17,672 nucleotides of DNA from Campylobacterota bacterium (GTDB taxonomy: Bacteria > Campylobacterota > Campylobacteria > Campylobacterales > SZUA-545), in assembly GCA_003561815.1 (NCBI GenBank), contig PWVP01000081.1, forward strand, positions 1 to 17,672, in the 5' to 3' direction. Shown here in pieces: positions 6,648-14,129 of this stretch; the first letter of the stretch is position 1; each line of letters starts with the position of its first letter. A program made the translations under genes and the position numbers. Under the pieces are notes generated by a model, which was not told the DNA's origin, did no database searches, and was given only the letters and a program-made list of their open reading frames with translations.

Positions 6648-6679
6648 GCAGGCAAAATAGGCCAAAACACTCAAAGGAT
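6648..6679 (+). promoter_or_regulatory. promoter-like element and RBS of the antitoxin at 6684
   Basis: GCAGGCAAAATAGGCCAAAA with following CAC (6648-6670) closely matches 6153-6174 in front of the other antitoxin, with one inserted base and few substitutions. CAAAAT would be the -10. AAAGGA at 6673-6678 is the ribosome binding site. Confidence 0.45.
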
Positions 6680-6683
6680 CGAA

Positions 6684-6893
6684 ATGGGTGCCAACGAAAT
6701 CGCCCAAATGGGGACAATCGATCAGACTCGCACGATGGAGCTGCTTTGGGACTCTCTATGCCAAAAGAAAAAGGAGCTACCCTCCCCCGAGTGGCACGGT
6801 GAATTGATTCAAAAAAGAGTAGACGACCTAGCCGTAGGCAGGGCCAAAACTATTCCTCTAAACGCACTTAAAAAGCACGCCGAGCAGAGATAA
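6684..6893 (+). CDS. addiction-module antitoxin (PF09720-like), orphan
   Basis: From ATG 6684 (RBS AAAGGA) a 69-residue protein is encoded. Its features TRTMELLWDSL, LPSPEWHGELIQKRV and a run ending AKTIPLNALKKH are typical of the small antitoxin family that normally precedes a ParE/RelE-type toxin. No such toxin follows: 6894-7067 encodes nothing ParE-like, so it is an orphan. The same frame is open upstream to about 6474 and joins the remnant of the PIN gene. The GTG at 6567 is therefore a possible but unlikely start, because the intervening residues have no family similarity. Confidence 0.75.
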   Translation: MGANEIAQMGTIDQTRTMELLWDSLCQKKKELPSPEWHGELIQKRVDDLAVGRAKTIPLNALKKHAEQR

Positions 6894-6993
6894 CCCGCCC
6901 GCCAAACGCCTCGAACGCTTCGGGCGAGATGGCGGCCTTAGAGTGTAGCGGCTTGAGTGTGAGGCGTGGTTTAAGGCATTTGAGTTTTAGCAT
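6868..6993 (-). CDS. 41-residue hypothetical protein, possibly a truncated gene
   Basis: On the minus strand ATG 6993 opens a 41-codon frame with basic N-terminus MLKLKCLKPRLTLKP and then AAISPEAFEAFGGRVIS. It ends at TAA 6868, inside the antisense of the orphan antitoxin. I do not recognise the family. There is no Shine-Dalgarno, but a perfect TATAAT (7000-7005, minus) sits 6 nt before the ATG, so a leaderless mRNA is possible. It could equally be the stub of a longer gene cut when the toxin-antitoxin DNA arrived, or a chance frame. Confidence 0.3.
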   Translation of the reverse strand: MLKLKCLKPRLTLKPLHSKAAISPEAFEAFGGRVISARRAF

Positions 6994-7067
6994 GGGGTGA
7001 TTATAGCGGTTGGTGGTTGAGAGGCCGGATTTTAGGGCTGTCGCTCTGCTTCTAGTGTATCGGCCAG

Positions 7068-7523
7068 CTAACTCTTGGATTTTCTAGCGGGGTCCGTAAA
7101 GTGCAGGAGCAGAATCCACGCCACGGCGAGATTGATCAGCATATCGGCGAGGTTAAAGACCGCGAACTCAAAGCCGCAGTGCCAGAAGATGTAGTCCACC
7201 ACGCCGCCGTGCAGGAAGCGATCGAGCACATTAGCACTGCCGCTTCCGAGCAAAAGCCCCACCGGTGCGCCAAAGCGGCTGAGAAGATCCGAGCGCAGAA
7301 AGTAGGCGCCCACCCCCACAATCAGCGCTATCTGGAGAAACTTCAGCCACTCGCCCAGACCGCTGAGCATCGAGAAGGCGACGCCGGTGTTGTAGGTGAG
7401 GATGATCGAAAGACACTCGCTCTGCCAGCGAAAGCCGCCTAAAATCACCTGTTTGAGCGCCTGATCGGCGATAAAGGCGACGACAAACAGGAGCCAAAAG
7501 CCCCGTGCGCCGCTAAAGGCCAT
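7068..7523 (-). CDS. lspA: lipoprotein signal peptidase (signal peptidase II)
   Basis: Inner-membrane aspartyl protease that cleaves prolipoproteins before the lipidated Cys. The 151 residues contain four hydrophobic segments (about 8-26, 55-75, 82-98 and 122-142). The family blocks are present: DQALKQ, TYNTGVAFSML, ANVLDRFLHGGVVDYI and FAVFNLADMLI. The last two carry the catalytic aspartates (VVDYI and NLAD). The ATG lies inside the end of glmM (11-nt overlap), so translation is probably coupled. glmM-lspA is a usual Campylobacterota pair. No clear terminator is seen downstream. Confidence 0.96.
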   Translation of the reverse strand: MAFSGARGFWLLFVVAFIADQALKQVILGGFRWQSECLSIILTYNTGVAFSMLSGLGEWLKFLQIALIVGVGAYFLRSDLLSRFGAPVGLLLGSGSANVLDRFLHGGVVDYIFWHCGFEFAVFNLADMLINLAVAWILLLHFTDPARKSKS

Positions 7524-8853
7524 GGGCCGCTTTAAGGTGCTCGGTGAGTCGATCGAAGTAGTGATCGAGCTCGCGTCGATTGGGCCCCTCCAGCAGGATG
7601 CGTAGCTTCATCTCGGTGCCAGAGTAGCGCACCAGGTGGCGAATCTGCGCCTGCTCGATCTCCTCTAAAAGCGCCTGGAGCCCCTCGATCTTATCGAGCG
7701 GATGCTTCTGCGCAACCGGCAGCGCGCTCTGCTTTTGGGGGTAGAGATCGAAGGGGTTGAGCACTTCGCTCGCCTTCTGGCCGCTCTCGATCACCAGCGC
7801 CAGGGTGCGAAGCGCGCTGACCAGCCCGTCGCCGGTTTTGGCGTAATCGGAGAAGATAATGTGTCCGCTCTGCTCGCCGCCGAAGTTGATCCCCCGCTCC
7901 TGCATCAGCTCGAGCACATGCTTATCCCCCACCGCCGATCGGTGCAGCGTGATGCCGTGGGTTTTGAGAAAATCGGCCAGCGCGCCGTTGCTCATCACGG
8001 TGGCGACGCAGCCACCCCCCTTGAGCTCACCTTTGGCTTTAAGCGCCAGCGCCAGCGCGCCTAAGAGCTTATCGCCATCGACCTGATCGCCGTTTTCGTC
8101 CACCACCACCAGCCGATCGGCATCCCCATCCAGGGCGAAGCCGATATCGGCCCGCAGTTGACGCACCTTTTTAGCCAGTGCGCCCGGATGCATCGCGCCG
8201 CACTCTTCGTTGATATTGAAGCCATCGGGCTCATCGCCGATCACAAACAGCTCGGCACCCAGCTCGCTCAGAACCGTGGGGGCCACCTTGTACGCCGCGC
8301 CGTTGGCCGCATCGATCACCACCCGCATACCGCTGAGGGTCAGCTCTTTAGGGAAGGAGTTTTTGATGTGGACGATGTAGCGGCCAATCACATCATCGAT
8401 CCGTTTGGAGGCGCCGATCCTGGTCCCCACCTGCAGACTGTTGCCCACCTGATCGGGGTGGGTGAAGATCGCCTCGATATCCTTCTCCTCGCTGGCCGAG
8501 AGCTTATTGCCGTTGCGATCGAAGAATTTGATGCCGTTATCATCGAAGGGGTTGTGCGACGCACTGATCATAATCCCCGCATCGCAGCGCATATTGGCGG
8601 TGAGAAAGGCGATCGCCGGGGTGGGCATGGGGCCGATCTGGATCACATTGTACCCCACGGCGGTCAGGCCCGAGACCAGGGCGTTTTCGATCATGTAGCC
8701 GCTGCGGCGGGTGTCTTTGCCCACCAGGATCTTGTTGGTGCGCGAGAGCTTGCGAAAGTGGATGCCCGCTGCCATCGCCAGCTGGCTGACGAAGGTGGGG
8801 GTGAGCTTCTCCCCGGCGCGGCCCCGGACGCCATCGGTTCCAAAGAGGGTCAT
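7513..8853 (-). CDS. glmM: phosphoglucosamine mutase
   Basis: Converts glucosamine-6-phosphate to glucosamine-1-phosphate for UDP-GlcNAc, hence peptidoglycan and LPS. The 446 residues match the family length. The four hallmark blocks are present: MISASHNPFDDNG with phosphorylated Ser99, the metal loop DGDADR, the sugar-binding GGEQSGH and the phosphate-binding RYSGTE. The ATG has AAGGA upstream. It is transcribed divergently from rpsT across a 91-bp gap and overlaps lspA. Confidence 0.97.
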   Translation of the reverse strand: MTLFGTDGVRGRAGEKLTPTFVSQLAMAAGIHFRKLSRTNKILVGKDTRRSGYMIENALVSGLTAVGYNVIQIGPMPTPAIAFLTANMRCDAGIMISASHNPFDDNGIKFFDRNGNKLSASEEKDIEAIFTHPDQVGNSLQVGTRIGASKRIDDVIGRYIVHIKNSFPKELTLSGMRVVIDAANGAAYKVAPTVLSELGAELFVIGDEPDGFNINEECGAMHPGALAKKVRQLRADIGFALDGDADRLVVVDENGDQVDGDKLLGALALALKAKGELKGGGCVATVMSNGALADFLKTHGITLHRSAVGDKHVLELMQERGINFGGEQSGHIIFSDYAKTGDGLVSALRTLALVIESGQKASEVLNPFDLYPQKQSALPVAQKHPLDKIEGLQALLEEIEQAQIRHLVRYSGTEMKLRILLEGPNRRELDHYFDRLTEHLKAAHGL

Positions 8854-8944
8854 GGTAATCCTTAAGTGGATATAAAATTTATATTTGTTTAAGCGAACTT
8901 CACTACAATTGCGGCCAACATTTTAACCACCCAAGGATTAAGTC
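8854..8944. promoter_or_regulatory. divergent glmM / rpsT promoter region
   Basis: This short AT-rich gap separates two divergent genes. ATATAAA-A-TTTATAT (8870-8884) is a perfect odd palindrome able to supply a -10 in either direction and is the likely glmM promoter core. TACAAT (8904-8909) is a good -10 for rpsT. Both genes have AAGGA-type ribosome binding sites. No -35 with clear consensus is seen. Confidence 0.5.
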
Positions 8945-9202
8945 ATGGCAAACCATAAGTCAGCCGAAAAACGGATTCGTCAAACCGCCGTGCGCACCAA
9001 GCGCAACCGCTACTACCGCACCCGCATCAAAAATGTCGTTAAAGCGGTCACCGCCGCCAAAAGCCAGACCGAGGCGCAAGAGGCGTTTAAAAAGGCCAAC
9101 CAGTACCTGCACAAGATGGTCTCTAAGGGGATCTTGAAAAAAGAGACCGCTTCGCGTAAAGTGGGCCGTCTGGCCAAGTTTGTGAATAAGATCGAAGGCT
9201 AA
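8945..9202 (+). CDS. rpsT: 30S ribosomal protein S20
   Basis: Small basic 16S rRNA-binding protein of 85 residues, the normal length. It begins MANHKSAEKRIRQTAVRTKRN, the S20 signature, and continues as lysine-rich helices (KGILKKETASRKVGRLAKFVNKI). The ATG has AAGGA upstream. prfA starts 2 nt after its stop, the usual Campylobacterota pairing. Confidence 0.97.
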   Translation: MANHKSAEKRIRQTAVRTKRNRYYRTRIKNVVKAVTAAKSQTEAQEAFKKANQYLHKMVSKGILKKETASRKVGRLAKFVNKIEG

Positions 9203-9204
9203 AT

Positions 9205-10278
9205 TTGGCCTTTAGCGATCGGCTCCCCCCTTTTATTGAGCGCTATGAGGAGCTCAATACTCTGCTGAGCGATCCCGCCATCGCCGCCGATCCGGCCCGT
9301 CTGCGCGATCTCTCAAAGGAGCAAGCGGGGCTGGCCGATCTGGTTGCACAAGCCAGGGAGTACCTCTCGATCGAGGAGCAGATTGCCGAAAACCGCGAAC
9401 TGACCGACGATCCGGAGCTGGGCGCACTGGCTAAAGAGGAGCTTCGCACCCTGGAGGCGCGCCGCCCGGAGCTGGAGGAGTCGATCAAATCGATGATGCT
9501 GCCTAAAGACCCCAACGATGGCCGTGATATCTTCCTGGAGATTCGCGCCGGAACCGGCGGGGATGAGGCGGGGCTTTTTGCCGCCGATCTCTTCCGCGCC
9601 TACTGCCGCTACGCCGAGAACAAAGGGTGGAAAGTGGAGCTGGTCAGCACCAGCGAAAACGACCACGGCGGCTATAAAGAGGTGATCGCGCTGGTCAAAG
9701 GCAAAGGCGGTGTCTATGGTCGCCTGAAGTACGAGGGCGGCACCCACCGTGTGCAGCGCGTACCCGAAACCGAGAGTCAGGGGCGGATTCACACCTCCGC
9801 TGTGACCGTGGCGGTGATTCCCGAGGTGGATGATGTGGAGGTGCAGATCGCGCCCAATGATCTACGCATCGATGTGTACCGATCCAGCGGCTGCGGCGGC
9901 CAGTCGGTCAACACCACCGATAGCGCCGTGCGCATCACCCACCTGCCCACCGGCGTAAGTGTGGCGATCCAGGATGAAAAGAGCCAGCACAAAAACAAAG
10001 ACAAAGCGATGAAGGTGCTTAAAGCCCGGCTTTATGAGCTGGAGATGGAGAAGCAGCTCTCCGCCAACGCCGCGGAGCGCAAACAGCAGGTCGGCAGCGG
10101 CGATCGCAGTGAGCGGATCCGCACCTACAACTATCCCCAAAACCGCATCAGCGATCACCGTATCAACCTCACCCTCTACCGTCTCGATGAGATTATGCAA
10201 GGCGGGCTGTTTGATGAGATGATCGATCCGCTCTTAGCCCACACAAAGGCCGAGGCGATCCGCGAAGCGGGTCTTTAA
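9205..10278 (+). CDS. prfA: peptide chain release factor 1
   Basis: RF1 ends translation at UAA and UAG. The 357 residues match the family. An N-terminal helical domain is followed by the codon-recognition PxT motif (VPETESQGRIHTSAVT), the catalytic GGQ at 231-233 (SSGCGGQSVNTTDS; the Gln is normally methylated by PrmC) and the C-terminal RIRTYNYPQNRISDHRINL. The start is TTG, 2 nt after rpsT, with GAAGG near the rpsT end as ribosome binding site. It meets HK1 tail to tail with only 7 bp between stops and no visible terminator. Confidence 0.97.
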   Translation: MAFSDRLPPFIERYEELNTLLSDPAIAADPARLRDLSKEQAGLADLVAQAREYLSIEEQIAENRELTDDPELGALAKEELRTLEARRPELEESIKSMMLPKDPNDGRDIFLEIRAGTGGDEAGLFAADLFRAYCRYAENKGWKVELVSTSENDHGGYKEVIALVKGKGGVYGRLKYEGGTHRVQRVPETESQGRIHTSAVTVAVIPEVDDVEVQIAPNDLRIDVYRSSGCGGQSVNTTDSAVRITHLPTGVSVAIQDEKSQHKNKDKAMKVLKARLYELEMEKQLSANAAERKQQVGSGDRSERIRTYNYPQNRISDHRINLTLYRLDEIMQGGLFDEMIDPLLAHTKAEAIREAGL

Positions 10279-10285
10279 CTCGGCG

Positions 10286-11644
10286 TTAGCAGTGGATGGG
10301 CAGGCTGATGCGCACCTGCGCACCACCGGTGATGTTCTGCACCTGCACCGCGCCACGGTAGCGCTCCACGATCAATCGATGGATCAGATAGAGGCTCAGC
10401 CCCTTGCCGGGCTCTTTAAAGGCGGTGGTCTGGTAGGGTTCAAAGAGCCGCTTTAAAATCCCCTCCTCAATCCCACCGGCGTTATCATTGATTTCCAGGT
10501 GGCACTGCTGCTCATCCTGGTAGCTGACAAACTGCAGCATCGGCGCTTCGATCTTGCGCGCCTGGGCCACCTCCAGGGTGTTGGCGACAAGCTTTAAAAG
10601 CACCTCGATGAGATCCCGGCGTGCCACACAGACGGTGTGGGCGGGGTCTATCTCCAGCTTGAGCTGTACCTGCTGGGCTTTGATGCGAAGCGCCATCAGG
10701 CTGAGCACCTCCTGGCAGACCGCCTTAAGGGTGAGGGGCTCTTTACCGCCCTGGTACTCATAGAGCTCCGCGAAGCGATCAAGCGTCGCAGAGAGGTTTT
10801 TGAGCTGTGAGAAGGCGAGACTGGTCTGCTGCTGCATCGTCTCTTTAGAGAGCTCCCCGGCGTCGTAAGCATCTTCGAGATCCTGAATCAGCACTCCGGC
10901 GGCGTTGAGGGGCTGGCGCCACTGGTGGGCGAGGTTGACGAGAAGCTCACTGAGTGCCTGGTGGCGCTGCTGATCGGCGATGATATCCGCCTGCTGACGG
11001 CTTTTTTTGACCGCCTCCTGGATCTGGCGGCTCTGATCGGCCAGGATCGCTTTGAGCTTTGTCTCAGCCTGCTTGCGCCGCCGGATATTGTAGATGAGCC
11101 CGGCAATCACCAGCGCCTGAAGGGCGATCGCCCCCCACAAAAAGCGCTGAAAACGGTTCTGCTGTGCCATCAGGGCGTCGGTGCGCAGCTCGACGAGATC
11201 TTCGAGCTGCCGACTGTAGTGCAGCACCGCCTCCTGGGCAACTTCGCGATCGGTCACATCCTGAATAATCGAGAAGAGCAGCTCCCGATCGCCAAAGCTG
11301 ACCGGCCAGGAGAACACCTCCACATCGTGCACCTCTCCGGTGGCGGTGCGGTGGCGAAAGTGAAAATAGTTGCGGTTCTGCTCGGCAGCGTGTCGCCACT
11401 CGGCGGCCACCTGCTCGGGCGAGAGGGTGTTGATCTCCTGGATACTCATCGTGCGCAGCTGCTCGCGGCTGTAGCCGTAGAAGGCGCGGGCGGCGTGGTT
11501 GGCATCGACGATAGCGCCACTGTCGGGATCGATGAGCAGCATCACCGCCCCGTGCTCCTCGAAGAGCTCATAGCCGAAGTGGTGCTCAGCCGCCTGCAGA
11601 AGCAACACCAGCGCTATCAGTACGATCCCCCCTGTGCGCATCAT
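10286..11644 (-). CDS. membrane PAS sensor histidine kinase (HK1)
   Basis: A 452-residue sensor kinase. TM1 is at about 5-20, a PAS domain at about 35-140 (VDANHAARAFYGYS, VTDRE end) appears to lie between the membrane spans, and TM2 at about 168-186 is followed by a basic stop RRRK. A coiled coil comes next, then the HisKA H-box with phosphoacceptor His240 in NLAHQWRQPLN and a HATPase_c domain. The ATP-site boxes are present but irregular: the N-box reads LKLVANTLEVA, G1 is DNAGGI, and the last box is PGKGLSLYL. It is the last gene of the signalling cluster, 36 nt after the GGDEF-EAL gene. The ligand is unknown. Its partner is probably one of the two cluster receivers. Confidence 0.9.
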   Translation of the reverse strand: MMRTGGIVLIALVLLLQAAEHHFGYELFEEHGAVMLLIDPDSGAIVDANHAARAFYGYSREQLRTMSIQEINTLSPEQVAAEWRHAAEQNRNYFHFRHRTATGEVHDVEVFSWPVSFGDRELLFSIIQDVTDREVAQEAVLHYSRQLEDLVELRTDALMAQQNRFQRFLWGAIALQALVIAGLIYNIRRRKQAETKLKAILADQSRQIQEAVKKSRQQADIIADQQRHQALSELLVNLAHQWRQPLNAAGVLIQDLEDAYDAGELSKETMQQQTSLAFSQLKNLSATLDRFAELYEYQGGKEPLTLKAVCQEVLSLMALRIKAQQVQLKLEIDPAHTVCVARRDLIEVLLKLVANTLEVAQARKIEAPMLQFVSYQDEQQCHLEINDNAGGIEEGILKRLFEPYQTTAFKEPGKGLSLYLIHRLIVERYRGAVQVQNITGGAQVRISLPIHC

Positions 11645-11680
11645 GTCAGGTCAGCCCCATGGGGGTGTGGCGATAGGTAC

Positions 11681-13630
11681 TCATGCCCCGGGCTTTGGGG
11701 CCGGTTTGCCCAGATAGAAGCCCTGGCCGTAGCCGATTCCCAGCGCTTTAATCTCCGCGAGAATCCTCTCATCGGCCACAAACTCCGCGACGGTTTTCAG
11801 GCCGTTTTGGTGGGCGAAGCGGACGATGGTCTCCACCACCGATCGCGCCGAAGGGTCGCTACCGAGCACCTTGATCAAAGAGCCGTCGATCTTGATGTAG
11901 TCGGCGTTGAGTTTGAGAAGATAGGAGAAGTTGCTATAGCCGGTGCCAAAGTCATCGATCGCCACCTCGGCACCCGCCTCTTTGGCCCGGGTGATAAACT
12001 GCGAGACATCCTCGAAGTTCTCGATCCCCTCAGACTCCACCAGCTCCAGCACGATGCGATCGCGCCCTTTAGCGGCAATCTGCTCTAAGATGTGCGCGCT
12101 AAGCTCTTCACAGGCGAGATCCTCTAAAGAGAGGTTCACCGAGATCTGCGCATCGGTCTGCTCCAGTTGCGCGATGACGGCATCGAAGATGGTGCGGGTG
12201 AGGGTGAGGTACTGTTTGGAGCGTTTGGCCGCATCGATAAAGAAGAAGGGGGAGATGATCTCCTGCTCATCCTCACCGATCATGCGAGCGAGCGCCTCAT
12301 ACTTCTCCACCGCGCCGGTGGTGGTGTTGACGATCGGCTGGAAGTAGGGGACGATGCGCCCCTGTTTGAGCGCCAGAGTGAGCCGCTCGGCCCAGCGGAT
12401 ATTCTCCTCATACACCTTCTCCAGCCCGAGTGACTTGCTGTAGACGATGAAGTTCTGCTTCTCCTTTTTGGCGTAGCGAATCGCCATCTCAGCACTGGAG
12501 AGGAGCGTAAAGGCCGGCTCGAAGCAGACGCCAGCTGTTGTCTGGATGGTAAAGCGTTTGAGCCCCACCTGCAAAGGCTCCTCGGAGAGTGCATCGCTAA
12601 GGGTGGCGATCGCCTCTTTAAAGGGCTCGGCTTCCGTCTGGTGTGCGATCAGTGCGAAGCGATCGCCGTGGTAGCGAAAGAGCTCAAAGCGCTCAGCGTT
12701 AAGCTCCTGAAGACGGTGGGAGAACTCTTCAAGCACCATATCGCCCACATGGTGGCCGTAGAAGTCGTTAATCTCATTGAAGCGATCGATATCAATCAGT
12801 GCGAGTGCGGGCGGCTCGTGATCGTGAATCTGCTCAATCAGGTGGTTTCGGTTGCCCAGGCCGGTGAGCGTATCGGTGCGCGCCTGCTTTTTAAGCGCCT
12901 CTTTGGTGTCAAAAAGCTCCGTGATGTCGTGGCGGATGGCGATGTACTCGGCAATCTCATTATGCTTATCCAAAATCGGCAAAATCGTGATATCGACGAT
13001 GTAGTAGTCGCCGTTTTTCTTGCGGTTTTTTAGGATCCCCCGCCAGGTCTTTTTGGCCTGGATGGTCTCCCAGAGCTCCTTAAAACGCCAGGCGGGCTCA
13101 TCGGGGTGGCGCACCAGGTTGTGTGGCTGGCCGATCGCCTCTTGGGGGGTGTAGCCGGTTGCCTGATAGAAGCGATCGTTGGCGTAGGTGATGCGCCCTT
13201 TGAGATCGCTGCGGGTGACGATATTGCTCTCATCGAGTGCCCGCTGGTACTCCTGGAGGTTTTTCATGTTGAGCGTGACGGCGTGATCGAGCTCTAAAAA
13301 GGCGTGGCTGAGCTGGTCGATCTCATCGTTGCCACGGCTCTCGATCGGCAAGATCTCCTCCCCTTCGGCGCGGCGCTGGACATTGTCCACGATCTGCGCC
13401 ATCCGCTTGAAAAAGCGCCGGTTTAAAATCGCCATAAAGAGCACCAAAGAGAGCAGAACCACCCCGCCAAGCAGCAGGGCGTGAGAGAGCGCGTCGGGCG
13501 CGAGGTTGAGTAGCCACTTGTTGGCCAGAAAGGGGATAGCGCCCACGGTAAGAATCAGCAGGAGTATCTGCACGCGGATGGGCAGATTAAAAAGCGCTCG
13601 CATCAACCACCTTCGGGGATTTGGATCCAT
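11681..13630 (-). CDS. membrane HAMP-PAS-GGDEF-EAL protein, probable c-di-GMP phosphodiesterase
   Basis: 649 residues: two membrane spans (about 18-36 and 49-69) with only a very short loop between, HAMP (about 70-125), PAS (about 130-245), GGDEF (about 250-400) and EAL (about 410-645). The PAS closely resembles the FAD-binding PAS of Aer (GQPHNLVRHPDEPAW, KNRKKNGDYY), suggesting redox sensing. The GGDEF active loop is HGDRF near 322, so cyclase activity is unlikely. The EAL has E445 (EALARM), SVNLS, ELVESE, IDDFGTGYSN, KIDGS, VAEF and QGFYLGKP, the expected catalytic set, so it should hydrolyse c-di-GMP. The ATG has GAGG upstream; a second ATG nine codons on is an alternative start. Confidence 0.9.
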   Translation of the reverse strand: MDPNPRRWLMRALFNLPIRVQILLLILTVGAIPFLANKWLLNLAPDALSHALLLGGVVLLSLVLFMAILNRRFFKRMAQIVDNVQRRAEGEEILPIESRGNDEIDQLSHAFLELDHAVTLNMKNLQEYQRALDESNIVTRSDLKGRITYANDRFYQATGYTPQEAIGQPHNLVRHPDEPAWRFKELWETIQAKKTWRGILKNRKKNGDYYIVDITILPILDKHNEIAEYIAIRHDITELFDTKEALKKQARTDTLTGLGNRNHLIEQIHDHEPPALALIDIDRFNEINDFYGHHVGDMVLEEFSHRLQELNAERFELFRYHGDRFALIAHQTEAEPFKEAIATLSDALSEEPLQVGLKRFTIQTTAGVCFEPAFTLLSSAEMAIRYAKKEKQNFIVYSKSLGLEKVYEENIRWAERLTLALKQGRIVPYFQPIVNTTTGAVEKYEALARMIGEDEQEIISPFFFIDAAKRSKQYLTLTRTIFDAVIAQLEQTDAQISVNLSLEDLACEELSAHILEQIAAKGRDRIVLELVESEGIENFEDVSQFITRAKEAGAEVAIDDFGTGYSNFSYLLKLNADYIKIDGSLIKVLGSDPSARSVVETIVRFAHQNGLKTVAEFVADERILAEIKALGIGYGQGFYLGKPAPKPGA

Positions 13631-13666
13631 CAGGATGCCTCAGTGCCGCTTTGGCTCTCCTGAAAG

Positions 13667-14059
13667 CTAGGCGGCGGGCAGGGGCGGAAGCCTGGCGGCC
13701 ATCTCTTTAAGGGTTTCGCGCAACAAAAGCCGATCGACGGGCTTGGTGATCACTCGATCGGCTTTAGGGGTTTTGTGCGCCTCATCGGCAAAGGCGGTGA
13801 CCACGATCACCGGGCGGTGCGGATCGCGGCTTTTGAGCTTCTCGATCAGCTCCATGCCGTTCATAACGGGCATCTCCAGATCGGTGAGCACGATATCGGG
13901 ATCGCACTCAAGCTCCCTCTCGTAGCCCTCTTTGCCGTTGCGCGCCTCATAGACTCTCTTGCAGACGCGCTGGACGATCTTGCCCAGCGCCATGCGCGCG
14001 ATATCATCATCTTCGACAATCAGAACCGTCGCCTCTTTGAGTCGCTCTTCAGGGGTCAT
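13667..14059 (-). CDS. single-domain response regulator (CheY-like), receiver A
   Basis: A stand-alone receiver of 130 residues. The acidic pocket is D17/D18, the phosphoacceptor D60 (VLTDLEMP), T88 and K106, all present. It has no output domain, so it must act through protein contact, as a shuttle in a phosphorelay or like CheY. It aligns without gaps to receiver B (14130-14513) at all these positions and shares the TAF-DEAH segment, so the two are paralogues. AGGAG lies before the ATG. The 70-nt gap upstream separates it from receiver B; the GGDEF-EAL gene follows after 36 nt. Confidence 0.93.
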   Translation of the reverse strand: MTPEERLKEATVLIVEDDDIARMALGKIVQRVCKRVYEARNGKEGYERELECDPDIVLTDLEMPVMNGMELIEKLKSRDPHRPVIVVTAFADEAHKTPKADRVITKPVDRLLLRETLKEMAARLPPLPAA

Positions 14060-14129
14060 TGGCCGCTCCTTAGTGCGATAAGTGTAACATAAAACGGCTA
14101 CGGTATGCCACCCGTTTCGCGCGCAGAGC

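Noticed and set aside
6567..6683. GTG 6567 as start of a 108-residue antitoxin
   Set aside because: Residues before 6684 have no antitoxin similarity and derive from the PIN remnant and filler; ATG 6684 has its own AAAGGA site.
8158..8865. Plus-strand frame of 235 codons antisense to glmM
   Set aside because: Exact complement of conserved GlmM coding sequence; composition rich in His/Asp/Gly as expected from a shadow frame, and no family similarity.
10925..12088. Long plus-strand frame (387 codons) antisense to HK1 and the EAL gene
   Set aside because: It crosses two well-supported minus-strand genes and their spacer, has no recognisable domain, and is the kind of shadow frame expected in GC-rich coding DNA.
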